Notes: generated by a model not told the origin, from the sequence alone. A DNA stretch of 64,000 bases from Solen grandis (GCA_021229015.1 CM037788.1:48759296-48823295); one strand, 5' to 3'. Numbered from the stretch's first letter, positions 1-14,900 are shown. Numbers and translations are program-made.

Positions 1-269
1 TTCGAACGGGTATTAAATTGGTTCTAAATTTAGATTTATTAATCTTTTAATGAAAATAATTGTATTCCTTTGAACATTTATTATTTCACTGAAATATGTT
101 ATATACAAATTTATTTTACCTCCAGAAGCTCAACAAAATACATATAGCTTAATCAGTGTTTTCAGAATAGAGCTTATTTTGGTATTTTTATTTTTTTCCA
201 ACGAAAGGGACTCGTTTTATTTAATAGACAAAGGACAGTGTTAAATAGGTGTTCTAAATCGGTTTATAA

Positions 270-375
270 TAAGGCTCCAAAGTGGCGTAGTGGCAATGAC
301 TTTGGCTACAACTCCTCCCATGTCACCCCGCGTAGGTTCGTACCTCCTTGGTGAAAATCATAATACCATACTATT
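270..375 (+). repeat. tRNA-derived SINE head, degenerate
   Basis: Pol III box A-like TGGCGTAGTGG at 283-293 and box B-like GGTTCGTACC at 335-344 have tRNA-like spacing. The 3' body is not recognisable. Confidence 0.55.
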
Positions 376-3300
376 TATTTATTGACTTTAAAACTTGATT
401 TGTAATTTTATGATAATGTTATAATTATTTTGCATATGAATTAAAGGCTTCTATTTTAATTGTATGAAAATCCATTCAGCTGCATAATTATTTGTACTTT
501 TAATGTTAACTTGTGAGAAGTGGATATACAAGATTCATATCTCATTTAAAGTTGCTTTTAACTAAAATGATTCGGCTTTGAAGCAAACGCTAAAATGTCT
601 ATATTTGTTTAAAATGAATAACGAGAGGTTCAATTTCAATTTCCGGGGCGTATGCTATAGTTTATTATCGCAATGTTTCGGACATGTAAACATATTTCGG
701 TATATTTGGATATAAGCTTTCACAAAGTCAGTGCTTCATCTTTCTTTTTTTAAAACATTTAGAATTTCATGACTCTTTGTTTATTGATAGCATATTATCT
801 GATCTACTAAAATATGAAATAAAAACAGGGGTCACCAGCATTAGAAAAAAAACATCCGTTTTTTATCAGTATACCCTACATAGCAGCAGTTTATGATGAA
901 AAAACTAAGTCTATTTTTTATTCAAATTAATTACAATTATTTATTTGTCATTATATTGGTGAAACATCAAATGTAATGAAACAAAATAAATTGGGGGTTA
1001 ACTGTTGATACATCTATTATTGACTTAAATGGCAAAAACGCACCGTTATTTTGGAGAAAAAAAAAGTACAGTACAAACAAACAGTATTTGTTTTAAACTT
1101 TATCCTTGCTGATGTTTAAACATTTAGATTTCTTTTTCAATGAAATACCTTTTTTAGGTATTTATCGATAAGATAAAAGCTTAAAAGAGTACAGTTACCA
1201 GTTTTTTGTTGTTTTTTTTTTCTTTTTTTTTTAAGAATAGGCATTTTAAGTTGGGGGTGGGGGCTTAAAATGCCAAACGCACCGATAATTGCTCTCGACC
1301 ATACACCGAGGTAGTGTTATCCTAATGCATTCATTAGTTAGAATTACTGCGCGTTTTTAACATATTTCATTATGTATGATTTCACAGTGTTTTAGTTGTT
1401 GTTGTTTTTGTATGTACTAATTACCTTTTAAAATGCTCCTAGGCGCCTCAGGCGCATTTCCCCCGTGGAAGCATGACCCCAGACCCACCCTAGCCATGGT
1501 ACGTATACCAAAATTGGGTCCAGGCACGCCCCTGTCTCTAAAAAAGCATTTTTTTTCTGGCTTGTAAAGAATATACCATGGTTGACAATTAGTTTAGAGC
1601 AGTTTTGTCTCGTTTTCTTGAACACCTGGTTACTGATCGTGTACGTGCATATATAAAGATACAGCTTCTCGAGGTTTAAAACAATATCATAGTCTTTGAT
1701 TGAATTCTTATCACGTGCATTTAATTACGAACATGAAATCGATACCATACGAAACGTAAGTTTATTCCGCAAAGCATTACACCATGTTTATAGCAAACAA
1801 CTATAAAGATATAAAATAAAAATGTACAATAAAAAGTCAATTCTGCATACGCATTTACAATATCTGGCAGTTTCAAATCAATTCAAAGTAGCATAGGTTC
1901 ACGGCTGGTAAAACTTTAGTTAAGATAGATATATTACAAGATTAATTTTGATGTAAAACATCAAAGACGCCGCTCATGTTTTTAAAGCACGACTTAAATA
2001 AAGCAAAGCCATTTCAGAATATTTTAATAACTTGTGCATGCATCATTTACAATCAACAGGTCTAATATTTCCACTAAGCAATGCAATGATACATGTCATT
2101 TTCACAAATATTCTCAGCTGTTGGCCATATGTTTCAGAGATTTCTAAAATGTGTTCTAAAAAGTCCATGTAAATCAAGAGGTCTTCGGCCTAATTTCCAT
2201 AATTTTTTTTTTTTTTTTTTTTTTAAACATTTTTATCTATTGGATCTGAAAAAAAGATCATTAAATTATCGAGAATATGGCCGGTGAAAAACTCATATTA
2301 AATTCTTCAGAAATAACACAATAACACAAAAGTACAGAAAAATACTTAAATTATAACAGACATAGTCTATGATGGTGATTTAAGATGCCCTAAATTAACT
2401 AATCTATAGATCAAATGAGATATATTTTACAAAAGGTAATTTCTTTCTTATGTAATTATTGGAAGATGCATGACATTCCATACAGTTAAAACATCATCAG
2501 CAGCAGCAACAACAAAGGGCGATGATATCGACACAAGTCAGCACATATAATTTTCATTTGATACGGGATTTAGGTACAGGTCCAGGAATTTAAAATCTTC
2601 CCGATAGTATAGAATTCTTTTTGCCTTGATAATATGTATAAAATTAAATATATATTTACAAGGCTTTACAACATATGATACAATTTTCATTTAAATTAAC
2701 CCACTTCAAGCACCATACTGGGACCGCAGATTGGGCCTGGGGCCGTCAATTAGATATGTCCGATACGGCCATGTGTATAATGTTTGTGTTTTTTACCCTT
2801 TCTACTTTATGCTGTGATGTGTATTATTAAACAGTAGTTTCATTGATTTTTCAAGTTGACGTTATGTATCTCTAAAATCTGAATATTTAAGGTTATAAAA
2901 CATCTTCCAAAACCTTTTTTCTGAGCTTTAATGAATCAGGTTGCTTGCAAGGTCCGTTAATTAAGTTTTTTTAAAAAAACGTACGAGTTTAGGGAGAAGT
3001 TATCAGATTCCCATTTACTGTGTCGAATATTTTTTAGATAACAACAGAAGACTTGCGTTTTGATTCTTGTTTTTTTACATCAGTTAATACATGATGCATT
3101 AAGTGTTTTCAAACATATAACATGGTTTTATTTTACAATAATAACGGTGATTGCTCCCCTTTTGATAATGCGGCTCCATTGGCAAAAAAAACTCTATTCT
3201 ATTCTGATGCCACATCGTCAATTACCATGATTTGAAAGGACGATCCAACAAAAATAAAATGACATTTGTTCTTTACTTTTACGCACCATCATATATCATC

Positions 3301-4084
3301 ATCATCATCCATAGTCAAACAACGTAATCGATGACATTATAGCATTCTGACGCTACTTAACTTCAAATGAAATGTTAGCGTAATTAAGTGAACTCTCTCT
3401 CTCTCTCTCGCATCATTTCACATCAAAGATAGGACGGTCACGGCTATACGTCATCGATATCGATCACTCTGTCCCATTAATCTGGTCTTATTAAGTATGA
3501 AGACACCCATTAATAACCATCTACATGTACATTGTATCGGGGGTCTCATAGTTACATGTACACATCAGTATACTGATACAGATAGAAACAGTGAGAAAGA
3601 GGGGGAGAGGGAGAGATAGAGAGAGAGAGGTTATATCAGAGGTAGTAGCTTCGCGGCTTCATTAATGATTAAACAACTGATTTTATGTGTGTATATTTTC
3701 ACAAAACATTAAAAGCTATGAAGTATACCTTACAATAACGCGATTATATCGATAGCTAAACTGAGACTGCTTTGAATTGAACTTGATCACGATGACACCA
3801 CGTGGTGGGAAGCCAATAGCGGCAAGAGTCGTGTCCCCTAAACAGATCAAGGTCAAAGCGCGAGAAAAGTAGCTACGTGACTGACGATACATAACAACAA
3901 CTAAGGTTCACCACAGACGATGAGCCCTAACCACCAATTTTAACAGTTATGTGTGGGTGTCATCCAAGTGTTCTCCTTCGCCCAGGAATGTTATAGCATT
4001 GCACGTGCGGATGGAACACCTGCGCGTGGCTTAATTAGAACCTGGAATTGACGTCCCACCAACGTTATCTCATTCTTTTTTAGA

Positions 4085-4275
4085 CTTCGATCTCTAAGTG
4101 TGTCTACTTGAGACATCGATAGTATTGCCTCACTGTGATATCACGCAGGAGGCAAGCGATATGATACCACACCCAGACATCATAACTCGTATATATATAC
4201 ATGGGGTTAACAACATATAACCGAATTGGTATGTGTGACCGGGGGTCGAACCTACGACCAACTGGTAACGGTGGA
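4085..4275 (-). repeat. Fragment of SINE family A
   Basis: It shares GTCTACTTGAGACA, ATGATACCACACCCAGACAT and a box-B-like GGTCGAACCTACGACC with the full copy at 33140-33455. An unrelated short stretch interrupts it around 4190-4215. Confidence 0.6.
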
Positions 4276-4734
4276 CATTGAAGATATCTTCAAATTGTTG
4301 TATTAACAATTTAAAAGGTACAATACATGTATAAATCAATATACATATACAATCATATTAATAGATATTATTATGTTATTCACAGAACATAATGGAATAA
4401 TTAGTAAAGCTGATTTTTTTAACTTTTTTACCCTAACGGTTTCCGATTTTATTATCTTGAAATTTCACCTTTGCAAATTTTGATTGTGAGCTTTGTGCTT
4501 TTTTTATTACTTTCACAACCCACATATTCAGAAGCATCTCTCAGCATATTGGTATTTATTTTGAATTCATACATGTACATTCATTCTAGCTTTTATTGAT
4601 TTGTCTACACTCATAAATATTACAGAAGGTATATACTCGTATGTGCTTCCGCCAGCAGCCGTATCCATTTTCGGTTGTCGTTAAGGAAATGACAGAAATT
4701 CAGAATCATATTGGGAAAAAATGAAACTCTTTGT

Positions 4735-4835
4735 CATAAGGACCGAAAGGTGTGAGGCCTGACACGTACTCGGACCTGGGACCCCTGGCTCACAGAGCGA
4801 GTGCTCTACCGAGTGAGCCACTTAACATCTCATCG
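4735..4835 (-). repeat. tRNA-like SINE head
   Basis: On the minus strand TGGCTCACTCGGTAGAGCAC is a near-perfect tRNA box A arm. A box B-like sequence follows at about 4765. The structure is decayed and followed by non-tRNA sequence, so it is a SINE rather than a tRNA gene. Confidence 0.6.
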
Positions 4836-4954
4836 ATGTAACCCCGCCATGAATGTATACAGGCCAGATAACAAATTTGCTTTTAGGAATCTAAGGGCAG
4901 TATTTTTATTAAAATCACCTATAATGTAACAGTTTTAATGTGGTTGCTGAAAAT

Positions 4955-5045
4955 ACACAGGAAAACTTCGACCAGGATTCGGACCCGGTAACCCTCGCTT
5001 AAAGGGAAAGTATTCTAGCGACCGAGGGCTTAGATACGTTTCCTA
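4955..5045 (-). repeat. Second decayed tRNA-like SINE head
   Basis: It contains a box B-like GGGTCCGAATCC on the minus strand and a box A-like region near 5010-5030, spaced as in a tRNA, in the same orientation as the copy at 4735. Confidence 0.45.
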
Positions 5046-5865
5046 TCAAAGGGTACAACAAATCAAAAATAAATACGCAACAAAAAAAACTTCAACATGA
5101 GTCGATTATCTTACGGAACGTCCAATGTTACTTACTTAAATCTCGCACACCGTAATTAATTAAATGCAAGGTATATTTTAACAGTCTGCAACATGTAAAG
5201 ATATGCTCGGAGTTTATGAAGCGTTTCTATTCATTAGAATTTATCTTCTTGTATCATTTCTCCTTATAAATAATAACCGTACAGGAAATATCACGCGATC
5301 TGATTCATCTATACATGCATGAGCATGACGTGAACTTTCAAAGCTACAGTTATAACTGTTAGTTTTAGGTTTAAACGAAAGAAATGTTTCCTTTGATCAG
5401 ACCTCTCTTTAATCTAAATTCTTAGACAAATTTCTAAGATATGTTTATAAATCATAATCCCCTAGCAAACTCATCTGAATTTGTTAGGAGAGCAAGGTAA
5501 ACTGTATACGGTTAATTACTGCACAAAGAAGATCCCATTTGAACAAGACTGTGATGGATGAATAGTGCCATTATGGACCTAGCTTACATCTGAAGGAACC
5601 CAGTATCATAAGAAACATCTGTACACATTAGCAATTAAATTTCGCTGGAATCAGCAAAGGACAAAGGTTTATTTGTCCACTCATCTAGGTAGACAGGCAG
5701 ACTTGGGCCAGAGTTTGGAGAAGAAAATATCTGAGAGAATATTTTCATGTTTTGTGTTGAAATTTCTTTGAAGGTTTCTGCAAAATGTTTCACGGGTTTA
5801 GTGATGAAGAGGAAAAAGCAGACAAAAAAGTAATGATTAATAAGATAGACGTTGTGCACACTTAC

Positions 5866-5961
5866 CAGTGACGTAGAACACAGAAGGCCAACCGCCATCG
5901 AAGCCATAGGCACACAGGAGACCAGCAAATGGGAATGTTAAAGCATTTCCAAGCTGGGAAC
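5866..5961 (-). CDS. SLC17: SLC17 exon: TM5-TM6
   Basis: This 96-nt exon lies between ATATTACAG and ACTG|GTAAGT, with phase 1 at both ends. It encodes GSQLGNALTFPFAGLLCAYG then FDGGWPSVFYVTG. Both G(A/S)QxGN and GWPSVFY are family hallmarks. It is the last transporter exon I could find; no exon matching the cytosolic central loop or TM7-12 was seen between 1 and 5865. Confidence 0.92.
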
Positions 5962-8900
5962 CTGTAATATATCGAAAAGATGGTTAACATTATCGGTTTA
6001 ACTTTCAATTTCCGGCCTTATCGTGAAATTTACATAATTTCAGCCCTTATCGTAAAATTTACACAATTTCAGCCATTATCGTTGAATTTACATAAGCGTG
6101 ACTATCTTCACCGACTCTACATATCTGTACTCACTTGCAAAAGAAATGTACATTTTCTTTCAGAAATATGTTGGGTGTCAACATGGATCAATAAGATGTA
6201 CATATTTGATTTGATATTCAATGATTTGCCTATGTTCTGCGCAAGAATCCGCTTAAATTTCTGATAAAACAAATGCGATAGTACAGTTTATTCCTTATGT
6301 CGGCAATGCACGTGCAGCATTAGGAACTAATCCGTTAATGAAAAAAATGAACGCACTCTTCAGAGATATAAATATCCGTTTCGACTGAGGTAGTCTAATA
6401 TTTTGTGACATGAACACGAGAAGAAAGGGAAGGAGCACAAAAACAAGTTAAACATCAGCTTGGTTTATTTTGTTATAAAGTACATGTAATCTAACAGTAA
6501 AGCAATACGGTGTGGATGTTTAAACGACGAAAAACGCAGTAAATATTAACATTGATAAAGCCGGAAGTGCGGCAAATTTACGACAATGATATTTTGGTTA
6601 GAATAGCAAACAGACAAATAAAATCAAATCAAGATATGGTTTATTGGCCTTAGCCGTCAAGAAACGAAGTTTGTATGTGTCTCTTTTACAATATTATCAT
6701 ATATTTCCAGCTCAGCTTGTCTCTGAGGATGTTTTCTTATGAAATAATAAGCAGATATTGATCCGAAAATTTGTGAGGTGTCATCGGGAGATTGAAATTG
6801 AGGAATAATAGTCTCTAACGTTATTCTATCTGTGAGCTATTTTGCAACACACTGTCCCTATGTTCTAGAAGAACACAGACAGGCAAATTTTTGTGTCTTT
6901 TTTTTGGCCAACAGCGTCACTCACTGAAGCTGTTCAAGAAAATTCAAGCAAAACCAAATGTAGCTCGTGAAATATTTACTACTTGTTGTAGTTTCTCAGA
7001 GAACCTGCATATTGGGCACTGAGTCTTAAATAGTTGCATTTTGTGATAAAGTATGATAATTTTTTATCATGTTTTTCCATTTGAAACCCACACAAGGTGC
7101 GTTTACATCGATTTTGAATCGGTGAACCGAAACAGCTATCGTCCGATCTCCGATCATACACACACATCGTTAAATCATACACCGGAGGACCCGAACACAC
7201 ATCGGTAAATCATACACCGGAGGACCCGAACACACATCGGTAAATCATACACCGGAGGACCCGAACACACATCGTTAAATCATACACCGGAGGACCCGAA
7301 CACACATCGTTAAATCATACACCGGAGGACCCGAACACACATCGGTAAATCATACACCGGAGGACCCGAACACACATCGTTAAATCATACACCGGAGGAC
7401 CCGAACACACATCGTTAAATCATACACCGGAGGACTCGAACACGCATCGTTAAATCATACACCGGAAACCCGAACACACATCGTTCAATCATATACCGAA
7501 GGACCCGAACACACATCGTTAAATCATACACCGGACACCCGAACACACATCGTTCAATCATACATCGGAAATTATCGATCATAAATGTGCGGAAAATCTC
7601 CGGTCACATTTTGGTGGAACCGACCATCGGCAAGTCCGACCTTCCAACACGATAGACATGCGTGATAGACGGTAACTATGGAAGCCGACAGCCAGTCAAT
7701 AATTGATCATTTAGGATTCAATCTAGCTCCGATCAGTTTCATGCCTGGAAGAGATTCACGAACACTACTGTACTTTCACAGCCAATAACATAGACGAATA
7801 ATTACCCATGTTCACTATTGTCAATGGCAATTTTCTTGAAAACGGTAGAAAGTGCACAATAACGGATAAGATGAATTCCTATAAAACTTATCAATATATT
7901 TCTATCTTTGGCATTAGAAGTTCTCACAAAAACATGTGTTGGGATTACGTGCCTTCGGGAGATGAAACCATAGCTGTTCTTTTAATTGGTATAGGGAGGA
8001 TGATATAGATACACGATTGACACCAGTTCAGTTAATCGAGAGAATTTTTTTCATGTGAACAATCCAGAAAGGTTAAAAATGTCAGAGGGCATGAAAATAT
8101 AATCACGAATATTATAGAATGTTTAAAGAATACTGGATAAGAATGACGCAATGTATTCTCAGTGCGTAAACATTACGATGCTTCCTTGTAATCGGTTATG
8201 AAACACTATTAAATATGATAAAAACATGATATATGTAAAATATCTATGAAAAATGATAAGTTCGATACGCGTGAACATATATTTTACTTTGACAAAATAT
8301 AGGAGAATCGCTAATCCGGTCTCTGGTGATCCGACAATCCGGTCGTTGATGCTGTCGCTTTTCTATCCGGATGGCTTTTAAATAAAACATTCCCTCTTCG
8401 ATAATTAATATTTTGAATCATTATTCCAAATGCTGCACTATTTAGCCACATTTAGCCCCTGGACGAGAGGTGGCGGGGTAAATCATGGTTTCTCTGAAAT
8501 ATAATCTGGAAGTCACCTCTAAATCACGTAACAGAGTCATTGACGGAGTGTTTAATAACGATGATAATTAAGATGAATCGCTTCAGGGCATGCAGAATTT
8601 TTCAGGAAATAAACAGGTTTTCTATATTTCCTCACTGATGTGGATTGCGTGATATCCTGGCAGTTCTTTTATCGTGTATTGGGTACTAGTTGATACAATG
8701 TTAGTTCACGTGACGATAAATATCCCAAAATGTGTAATACGTGAATGTTGTCACGCGATATGTTTCACATTCAGTGTGTTTCCTGTGTCTAATTGGCATA
8801 CTGACGATCTAATATTAGCTTGTAAAATACCGATCATTTAAAAAAAATGCAATACATGTTACAAATTAAAATCAGGAATTTTATTTTCATGATAAACAAG

Positions 8901-11900
8901 AAGTGTCACTTGATGAAGGAAACGTGACGGAAAAAGTGTGACGGAAAGACGAACATACAGACAGACGGAGAGACAAACAGTAAGATTCCTGTTATTATCT
9001 CTTAAAATAACATTTGAATGGAGTTTAAAAGCAAATTATATTTTTCTTTGTAATTTCGCACTACTAATATTAAAGTTCGGTAACTTTTTAAGATCACCCT
9101 CACCCAAAACTACAACAACAAAAGTCATCAAAACAAGAGGGCCATGATGGCCCTGAATCGCTCACCTGAGTACCATTGCTTCAACTGATGTCAAGGTTTT
9201 TAAACAGACAAGGATTCTGATATAACTTAATCTAAAACATTTTACCCCTGACAATACTTCACACCAAATATCTAAGCAATGGGCCATATGGTTTCAGAGA
9301 AGACTTGGGCGCAGGGTCATTTATCACCGTAGGGCCAAGACTTTGAAAATCTTTGTAATGAACCATTAGATGCTACTACATACCAAAAATCTTAGCTCTA
9401 GGCCTTATTGATTCATAGAAGAAGATTTTTTAAGATTTTCCTATTTAACTCTATGTAAAACAAGTGACCCCTGGTGTGGGGTCATTTATCACCATTGGGC
9501 TATGATTTGTACAATCTTGGTAGTGGCCCATAAGATGATGCTACATACCAAATATCTAAGCTCTAGGCCTTATGGATTCATGAAGAAGATTTTTTAAGAT
9601 TTTCCTATACTCTGTGTAAAACAAGTGACCCCTGATGCGGGGTCATTTATCACCATAGGGCTATGATTTGTACAATCTTGGTAGTGGCCCATAAGATGAT
9701 GCTTCATACCAAATATCTAAGCTCTAGGCCTTATGCATTCATGGAAGAAGATTTTTTAAGATTTTCCTGTATAACTCTATGTAAAACAAGTGACCCCTGG
9801 TGCGGGGTCATTTATCACCATAGGGCTATGATTTGTACAATCTTGGTAGTGGCCCATAAGATGATGCTACATACCAAAAATCAAAAGGTTAGGCCTTGTG
9901 GTATTCATAGAAGAAGATTTTTTAAGTTTTTCCTATATAACTCTATGTAAAACAAGTGACCCCTGGTGCGGGGTCATTTATCACCATAGGGCTATGATTT
10001 GTACAATCTTGGTAGTGGCCCATAAGATGATGCTACATACCAAAAATCAAAAGGCTAGGCCTTGTGGTTTCAGAGAAAGAGATTTTTTAAATTTTCATTT
10101 TTAAAATCTATTTTTAGCTCCTGTGACCTAATTATGCGATGGACCAGAACCATTTATAAAACTTTAGTAGAGATTCATCCAAGGAACATTCCTGCAAAAT
10201 ATTTTTCAAATTGGCCAAGCCGTTTAGGAGGAGATGTTGTTTGAAGCAATTGTTGACGCTGGACGCACGCACGCACGGACGACGGACGACGGACGCCGGA
10301 CAAAAGGCGATCAGAAAAGCTCACCTTGAGCACGTTGTGCTCATGTGAGCTAAAAAAAAGAAAATAAAAATAAAATAAAACAGAAATTTCAACAATACTG
10401 CACTGGCGCTTTGCTGACATACGAAAGTATATAATGTTGACTGTTTTGAATTTGAGGATGTTAAAATATTTCACCAGTTACGCCAGACAGACAAAACCCG
10501 CGTATTATTCGCCATCTCTGTTTTGCCCAGACGTGGGAAGAATGCACTAGGTTCTCTTTTTTTTTTTGTCGTGACAGTTGACAATTACTGCTGTCCTGTC
10601 CCAACACAAGACACGATTTCGTTTTCCATTTCAGATGAAAGAGGTTTTGCAATCGGAGTTAGATGGGAAAATTTGTTGCCAAAACATCACATGTAATATC
10701 GATTGTTCAATGTGTAAAAAATAAAGAAACAAAACAAGAAAAAATATAGGTATCACGAAGAGCCTATTTACATATGTAGACGGGTATGACCTTGTACAAA
10801 GGTTATGCAATAAGTCGAGGTCAATATGTCAATAGGTCGAGGTCACTTGTATATCAATGTGAAATACGTATGACAACAAATCGTGTCTATGATAAAAATG
10901 ACGGAGAACACATATTTAACACAAATTTGTTTCGCTGCCAAAACTTAACAATAGGCACGATGAAGGTCAAGGTAAAAATGTTACATATAGATAATTAATT
11001 AAACGTGACAACGAGCGGTATTTCTGAACATGAAATACATACATCAGATATACAAATGGCTATTGCATTTATAATTTTGCACATCTTATTTTAATAGTTT
11101 GACATTGGAAAATGAAGTGAAGTTCAAGGTCAGGATTATTGCTGAAAGCAAAACGAGTCGAAAGTAAAGTCACATTAAGTCCACATGAGAATAAGTATTA
11201 ATGGGCCTTTGTTTTTATTGCAGACGCCACAAAACAAAGGTCGATAAAAGACATGCTTTTATCAATATAAAACATGAAAGTTTGTAATGCCTTGATGTTC
11301 TTTGTTGCCATTGATAAAAACATGTATTGAATATTAAAGACCAAGTGTATATCTATTTGTCTAATGGAGAAGACTTCGTTTGGTTAAAACCTCTAATATT
11401 CTTATATAGGCTGCTTTTCCTAAGGGAAAAATGAGGAAATGAAAAATAAAGAAGGAAATAAAACAAAAACTTAAAACAATACATTCATTAACATCTTCCC
11501 GGAGAGGTTTCTCTTTGAATTAATATTGGAAAAGATATTCCGATAACACAAATTGTCAATGTAAGTAAAAATTCACGGAGAACTCACCACCAAAGGCAAA
11601 TCCGACCAAGCGAGACCGTTCGTGGGGCGGAGACCATTTGGCCCACAGGGACTGCATGCCCGGGTACATCATGGCCTGAAACATTACACACATACCCGCA
11701 GTCAATACGTGGTGTATTCCCACTCCTGCTTACCTCGCCGCTGTAGGTTCGAATCACGACAGGATCACTCGGATTTTTGAGATGAAACGTTAAATCCAGC
11801 TGGCATGCGGTTAGTCGGTGGTTCTACCCAGGTGATTCTATGGACCCCGGGTCATCCATCTGTAATTATCTGGACGCCGCCGTATGGCCGTCATGGAGAT

Positions 11901-14900
11901 GGTTCACTCCAAAGCAATAACTGAAAACCTATAAAATCTAGAAATATGAGACGGAGTCTTCTCTTCGTATTTTTAAATACCAGGTTCGACTTCTACAAAC
12001 AATACTTAGCCTTAAGTTAGAATTAAATACTTAGGGGTGAATTTCATGATTTTTGTTTCTCTGATTAAATTACCCAAAATATTTAATACAAATATTCAAG
12101 TTTATGACTAAATTGACAATCATAATTGCCTTTAAAATCTGTAATAGTTGCTAAGAAATGAAATATTTGGATTTATTATTAGAGAATTAAAGATGAAGAA
12201 ATTCGCTTCTACGTATCTAAGTATTTCTTAGCGCTAAGTATTGTTGGTGATATTCGAGCCAATCATCTTGCTTTGATCATATGTTTCTGCCATAAAGCTA
12301 ATGACATCTTTGAGTTGTCTAATATATCTATTAAAATTTTATTCTACATCAATATTTTCTTTTGGTCTTAATGCAAACTACGGGCAAGAGCATTTAGAAA
12401 CAAATTATCATCTTAAATGAAAATTACACTAGAAAGTCTCACCTCCCCGAAGCCGATGAAGATTCTGCCTACCAACAGGAGGTATGGACTGCCCCTGGCT
12501 AGAAATGGACTGAGAATCGTCAGTATGGCTACAGGGAACATCCCACACGAGACCATGATCCTTGGCCCAAACCTATCACTAAGATAACCCGAGGGTATCT
12601 GCATGAAAGTGTACCCCCAGAAGAAAGCCCCAAGGATTAACCCCTGAAGTTTCTTGTCCCAGTCAAAATCTCCCTCTAACTGCTTTCCCTTAGCAACCAT
12701 GGGGCATTTCTCATCATCCCCGGAAGAAGTTTTGTTTGAGAAAGTGTAAACTGTGCCGTTGATTGTGGTGTTGAAGACGTTTGTTTTGGTTTCTTCTGCA
12801 GATGCCGAGGGTATGTCTTTAGTCATGCAGACAATGGCTGTACTCAGGTTCACCCGGAGGGAATATAGGAAGAAGAATCCTACGAAGCAGGTGAAAGACA
12901 ACATCAGTCGCTTTGATGTCCACCATGGTACTGAAAAAAATAATATTCATTTATTTAGAAAACTAATACAACTTAGTAAGCATATTTACAAAATATGTAA
13001 TACACATTTAATATAATGTTAATTCTTGTTTGATCACTTGAGCAATCATGAACACGAAATGAAACTGTTTTATATACAGTCAACTCTCTTCAGTGAATTT
13101 TACTGTTATAAAGAAATTGCCGTTGTAAAGAACAGAGACAAAGAAGGATTAAGCACATTAGTTTTCAAGACTACTACTGTTATAAAGAGGTTGCTGTTAT
13201 AATGAATGCCGATGTAAAGAGGTTTCACTGTATATACATATCAATCTCGACTCCTAGGTTAGATCAATACTTATTGCTTAGGAAGGACGTGAAGATTCCT
13301 ACTTCCTTCAAAGGTGAAAACCAAAAATAACTTAATTTTTTATACATGACGGTGAAGGTCAAAGATATACATGGCATCAGAATATTACATACGTGTATGT
13401 CATTTAAAAGTTACAGGTATGTATGACACCTGAAAGTCACGGGTAGACATGGCATCTGAAAGCTACAGTATGCGTTCACCATCTGTAAACATGTTAATTA
13501 GACATTTTCGTAATCGCGTTTGAGAAATGCAATTTTCTGCATTGTTCAATTATAGCTATTTTACAACTAAGTATAATTAGTCACTGAAACAAAACGATGT
13601 CAGGCACGGTATATATGCTCCATTGTGACGCTGTGTTTCCCATTCCTTCTTAGATAGTAAACATGAATAAACCTTTCCAGTTTTTACAAATACATGTATA
13701 TTCAAATTGCACACAGAGATAATAGGTAGTCAATGGTTGATCTGGTTTACACAACATAACACGTAGTTTTGTTTGTGACACGGTATGTAAGCAGTTAACT
13801 TAGCAGGTATGAATGGGAAGGCAAGACATAAATGTTCACTGATAAAAGTGGAAAAGATGCAAACAGACGTGGTGTTGTTATCAAAACCACCTCTTATAAA
13901 ACTGCCGTTTACAGTTTTCTATTTCTGGTAACAGAAATCTTGACCTTGACCTGAACAATCTCAAATGCAGCCCGGATCTACAATTTATTTCGCTGGGAAA
14001 TAGTTCCAAGTTGAATGGTGAATAAGACACAATGGAACGCAACATTCGTGATTGCACACACATAGTAAAGTCTGTGAAATAATAATAATGATTATTATTT
14101 AGAAGGAAATAAAATTAATACCACCACTAAGTCCGATATTCTAAATGAAATACTAGTACTACCGAGTACGTTTTTTGTTAAAGCAATTAATAAAGCTTCA
14201 TCTGGAATATAGATACACGGACAGGAAAAGGACCCAGGAAGAAAAGAATGTGGATATTATACAAATTAAATATTTGTACGGCTAGACAAAACGATCAAAG
14301 TGAATCGTAACAGGAAGCATTTTGTTTCCTGTATTTTGTATCTGCAATCTGCTGATCAAGAATCAAAAGCGTTTGTTTGTGCTGTACAGGAAGATAATCT
14401 ACAGCGTGAGTTTCACAATATCAAATAAATACATTTGTAATGGATATGTTCAGCTTAGACTAAATTACGATACAGGTAATAAAATAAAATAAATTATTAA
14501 AGACTATTATCTAATTCATTGTAAAAAGGAATAAACCAAATTAAAAACAAAATTAACTAGTACCATGCATTTGCTAACACGTGATAAAAACAGTATTCCA
14601 ATAGGTATAGTGGAATTTAGAGAAGAAAGATCATACATAGTAATCTAGCCATGGTAGCATTCAAAAGTAATAGAATATACAACATAGTAATATTATAGGA
14701 CGTTATGCGGCTCTTTAAAAAGTACATGGGACAGACAGAGGAACTTTATAGAATGCAATGAAGATGTAAGTTATGAGAAGCTATGAGGAGTACCAAATGT
14801 TTCCGAATCATCCTATTTATAACGCTGCATCCGACTATTTGGTTTTCATTCATTTCATTCTGTTCTCAAAATCTTTTTCATCACATACTTTTTTCTATAA

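Larger units (their letters stand above)
1..5865. other. Intronic or 3'-flanking AT-rich DNA left of the last SLC17 exon found
   Basis: I see no convincing exon. The stretch holds SINE fragments (listed separately), poly-T tracts at 1208-1232 and 2206-2223, a CT run at 3394-3409 and GA-rich sequence at 3595-3630. A GC-richer patch at 1432-1530 contains an unexplained short open frame on the minus strand that looks repeat-like. The missing transporter exons could be hidden here, but I could not identify them. Confidence 0.6.
5962..11587. other. SLC17 intron
   Basis: A 5.6-kb intron bounded by confirmed exons. It contains a 35-bp minisatellite (7160-7575) and a large GGGCCATGATGGCCC-type repeat (9137-10352). 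No other coding sequence was recognised. Confidence 0.8.

Noticed and set aside
1432..1625. 65-aa minus-strand ORF in a GC-richer patch, considered as a missing SLC17 exon
   Set aside because: The peptide (LDPILVYVPWLGWVWGHAST) does not match SLC17 TM7-12 and no phase-1 acceptor borders it; it is probably a dispersed repeat.
4797..4818. tRNA gene suggested by a near-perfect box A
   Set aside because: The remaining cloverleaf does not pair and box B is altered; it is a SINE head.
7160..7575. CRISPR-like array of about 35-bp repeats
   Set aside because: The repeats are directly abutting without unique spacers and lie in an animal intron; it is a minisatellite.
9663..10104. Overlapping ORFs containing ICTILVVAHKMMLHT repeats
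   Set aside because: They lie in the tandem 170-bp modules of a dispersed repeat and merely repeat with it.
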